The notes beneath the pieces were generated by a model, which worked only from the letters and a program-made list of their open reading frames with translations, was not told where the DNA came from and ran no database searches. A stretch of 64,000 bases of DNA from an uncultured Alistipes sp. GTDB lineage: Bacteria > Bacteroidota > Bacteroidia > Bacteroidales > Rikenellaceae. The position numbers were made by a program, and so were the translations under genes. Positions 62,186 through 64,000 of this stretch are shown one piece after another. How positions within the stretch are numbered: the first letter of the stretch is position 1; every line of letters starts with the position of its first letter. The stretch spans positions 62,001 through 126,000 of the forward strand of contig CALDPX010000059.1 in assembly GCA_937911745.1 (NCBI GenBank), in the 5' to 3' direction.

Positions 62186-63334
62186 ATGGCTACACCTCGA
62201 CCAAAACATAGATTGAAAATGCCAAGTGGTATAGCTTGCTTGCTTGTTATCTTTCTAATTTTTGGCTATCTCGGCTCGAAGATGGGTACCGCCAATATGC
62301 TCAATACGGTTATGAATACAGCGCACGACCTATTGCTTAATACGGTTTTTTACCTTATGGCAATATGTGTGATTACGGGTGCGTTGGGACGTATTTTTGT
62401 AGAATTTGGCGTTGTAAAACTCTTTGAGAAACTCCTTCGACCACTGATGAAACCGCTATTTAACCTGCCCGGAGTGGCTTCGCTTGGTGCGGTTGTGACA
62501 TTCCTTTCGGACAACCCTGCAATTATCTCGCTGGCTCAGGATAAACAATTTGCATCCTACTTCAAAAAATACCAATACATCTCTCTTACTAACTTCGGTA
62601 CGGCGTTCGGTATGGGATTGTTGGTCATTGTCTTTATGGTAGGTCAGGGTTTCTTTGTGGAGCCTCTTGTGGGTTTTGTAGGAGCGATGGTAGGTTGCCT
62701 TGTTTCTACTCGCATTATGCAGCGTTCGGTTATAAAGGCATATCCCCACTACCAATACGAGCCTGCGGTTGTGATACAGGAAGAGAAGAAAGAGGAGGAG
62801 TTGGAGTATAAAAAACCTATGTTCCAGCGCATTCTCGACTCGCTGCTTGATGGTGGGCGCACGGGTGTGGATGTTGGTTTGGCAATTATCCCCGGTGTGC
62901 TTATAATCTCTACACTCGTGATGATTCTTACCTTTGGTCCTTCGGCATCGGGCGAATATACAGGTGCTGCATACGAGGGTACGGAACTGTTGCCTTGGTT
63001 GGCAGGCAAGGTGAATTTCTTGTTTGATTGGCTCTTTGGTTTTGAGGACCCGCACTTGGTGGCATTCCCTATTACCGCTTTGGGTGCTGTGGGTGCTGCG
63101 CTGGGACTGGTACCTAACTTTATAGATGCAGGCTGGGTAGATGGTAACGCCATTGCAGTGTTTACGGCTATTGGTATGTGTTGGAGCGGCTATCTGAGCA
63201 CCCATACCGCAATGCTCGACACGCTCGGCTATCGCAGCCTCACCTCTAAGGCTATTGGAGCACACACCATTGGCGGTTTGGTTGCTGCTATTGTCGCCCA
63301 TTGGCTCTATATGCTCGTGGCGTTGTTTGTGTAG
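62186..63334 (+). CDS. Gate-domain (nucleoside-recognition-type) integral membrane protein
   Basis: This 382-residue protein has about eight to ten hydrophobic segments. Two homologous-looking Gate regions cover about 35-190 and 225-380, separated by a charged cytoplasmic loop (QEEKKEEELEYKK). Features such as VVTFLSDNPAIISLAQDK in the first half and AIGMCWSGYLSTHTAML in the second match the SpmA/SpmB and nucleoside-recognition (Gate) superfamily. Transport substrate is unknown. It is followed by a strong terminator. Confidence 0.8.
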   Translation: MATPRPKHRLKMPSGIACLLVIFLIFGYLGSKMGTANMLNTVMNTAHDLLLNTVFYLMAICVITGALGRIFVEFGVVKLFEKLLRPLMKPLFNLPGVASLGAVVTFLSDNPAIISLAQDKQFASYFKKYQYISLTNFGTAFGMGLLVIVFMVGQGFFVEPLVGFVGAMVGCLVSTRIMQRSVIKAYPHYQYEPAVVIQEEKKEEELEYKKPMFQRILDSLLDGGRTGVDVGLAIIPGVLIISTLVMILTFGPSASGEYTGAAYEGTELLPWLAGKVNFLFDWLFGFEDPHLVAFPITALGAVGAALGLVPNFIDAGWVDGNAIAVFTAIGMCWSGYLSTHTAMLDTLGYRSLTSKAIGAHTIGGLVAAIVAHWLYMLVALFV

Positions 63335-63359
63335 GGTGAATTGCAGTATTAAATGTTTG

Positions 63360-63396
63360 AATCGCAGATTTCTGAGACAGGAATCTGCGATTTTTT
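63360..63396 (+). terminator. Terminator after the Gate-domain gene
   Basis: An 11-pair stem AATCGCAGATT/AATCTGCGATT (63360-63370 and 63382-63392) has an eleven-base loop and is followed by TTTT. Confidence 0.93.
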
Positions 63397-63471
63397 AATT
63401 TATTTCTACAAATAATCGAATAAAATAGGATATAAAAAAGAGTAAACGAGAATAGGATTGCCAAATTTTCG

Positions 63472-63479
63472 TATCTTTG
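63472..63479 (+). promoter_or_regulatory. Putative promoter of the NAD synthetase-like gene, -7 box TATCTTTG
   Basis: TATCTTTG matches TAnnTTTG, 30 bases before the start at 63510 and downstream of the preceding terminator. Confidence 0.65.
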
Positions 63480-63509
63480 CAAGAATTATTCCTATTTGTA
63501 TAAATAGAT

Positions 63510-64000
63510 ATGAAAATTGCAGTAGCTCAATTAAACTATGTGTGTGGCGATTTTGAATACAATAAGTTCAAAATCATCAATGCGATTACTCAGGCAAAAG
63601 AGCAGCATGCCGACCTTGTGGTATTTGCCGAAGAGGCAATTTGTGGCGTTCCTGCGCACTCCTTACTCGTAAGAGGTGGCTTTCTTGATAAGGCAGAGGA
63701 GGCTCTTGTAGAGATTGCTGCCTTTACAGAAAACATTGCGGTGTTGGTGGGTTTGCCCATTCATCGTAATGGCGGTACGGTGAGTGCCGCAGCTTTTATC
63801 CAAAATAGACGTATAAGACGTTATATAACTAAGCGTACGCTCCAATCCGATGTGGATGCCGCCTATCTTGTGACAGGTAGAGGACATGAATATATAAACG
63901 TGGCAGGCGAAAAGTTGGCAGTGGCAATCGGTAGCGACTTCCTTGCTGACCACGACTTTGCCGATGCGAGCACCATTGTTGTTATGGGAGCTGACCGCTA
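63510..64000 (+). CDS. NAD+ synthetase-like protein, N-terminal nitrilase domain (truncated by window edge)
   Basis: The visible 163 codons start MKIAVAQLNYVCGDFEYNK and follow the nitrilase (glutaminase) domain of glutamine-dependent NadE: ADLVVFAEEAICG with E41, GLPIHRNGG, and ITKRTL with K108. Where the nucleophile cysteine is expected (ICED pattern) the sequence reads AIGSDF (G141, S142), so the Glu-Lys-Cys triad is incomplete. The synthetase domain would be beyond the right edge. If it is NadE, it may use free ammonia; another nitrilase-fold protein is possible. Confidence 0.65.
   Translation, partial: MKIAVAQLNYVCGDFEYNKFKIINAITQAKEQHADLVVFAEEAICGVPAHSLLVRGGFLDKAEEALVEIAAFTENIAVLVGLPIHRNGGTVSAAAFIQNRRIRRYITKRTLQSDVDAAYLVTGRGHEYINVAGEKLAVAIGSDFLADHDFADASTIVVMGADR

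Overview
The window looks like a chromosomal piece of a Bacteroidales bacterium, most likely a gut Rikenellaceae/Alistipes-type organism. The evidence is the SusC/SusD pair, many lipoproteins with BACON, DUF4458, DUF4984 and DUF1573-type features, the nadK-uppS-bamA-ompH-ompH order, and promoters with the Bacteroidetes TAnnTTTG -7 box. The species is an inference. I saw no rRNA, tRNA, insertion sequence, prophage or CRISPR array.

Layout. 1-2097 (minus): truncated LytS-type sensor kinase, gamma-carbonic-anhydrase-like hexapeptide protein, mazG. 2205-5121 (plus): DUF1343/NamZ-like protein and GH20 hexosaminidase, a peptidoglycan or glycan salvage pair. 5122-5585: a gene-free stretch with a tandem hairpin repeat, a minus-strand terminator and a heptamer array. 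5586-20794 (minus): nine-gene surface operon with susC, susD, DUF4984, an unknown lipoprotein, two leucine-rich-repeat lipoproteins, a subtilisin-like protease, DUF1573 and a lipocalin-like lipoprotein. It has no glycosidase, so its substrate is more likely protein or peptide than glycan. 21021-24965 (plus): esterase, a NagB-like/PIG-L fusion, prmA. 25004-30654 (plus): promoter, short leader ORF, terminator, then pyrC-pyrK-pyrD-pyrF-pyrE-pyrB. 30725-48099 (plus): promoter, short leader ORF, terminator, then purE-L-C-F-M-N-H-D-folD-purB-purA-guaB-guaA, nearly the whole route from PRPP to AMP and GMP. 48232-52957 (minus): TolC/HlyD/ABC-2 permease efflux operon without an ATPase. 53061-58474 (minus): two OmpH/Skp proteins, bamA, uppS, nadK. 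58558-63334 (plus): pdxJ, CCA-adding enzyme, FKBP, a beta-barrel protein and a Gate-domain membrane protein. 63510-64000 (plus): start of an NAD synthetase-like gene.

Main points of interest. (1) The pyrimidine and purine operons are each preceded by promoter, small ORF and intrinsic terminator. The stretch just before the terminator is U-rich in the pyr leader and purine-rich in the pur leader, which suggests paired translation-coupled, nucleotide-pool-sensing attenuators. (2) PyrB is fused to the zinc domain of PyrI without the allosteric nucleotide-binding domain. (3) GuaA has lost the core of its glutaminase domain, and the NAD synthetase-like protein lacks the nitrilase cysteine, as if both use free ammonia. 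(4) The NagB-like domain of the fusion lacks two catalytic residues. (5) A dispersed hairpin repeat shows compensatory base changes. All functional statements rest on sequence reading and family knowledge; no search was run.
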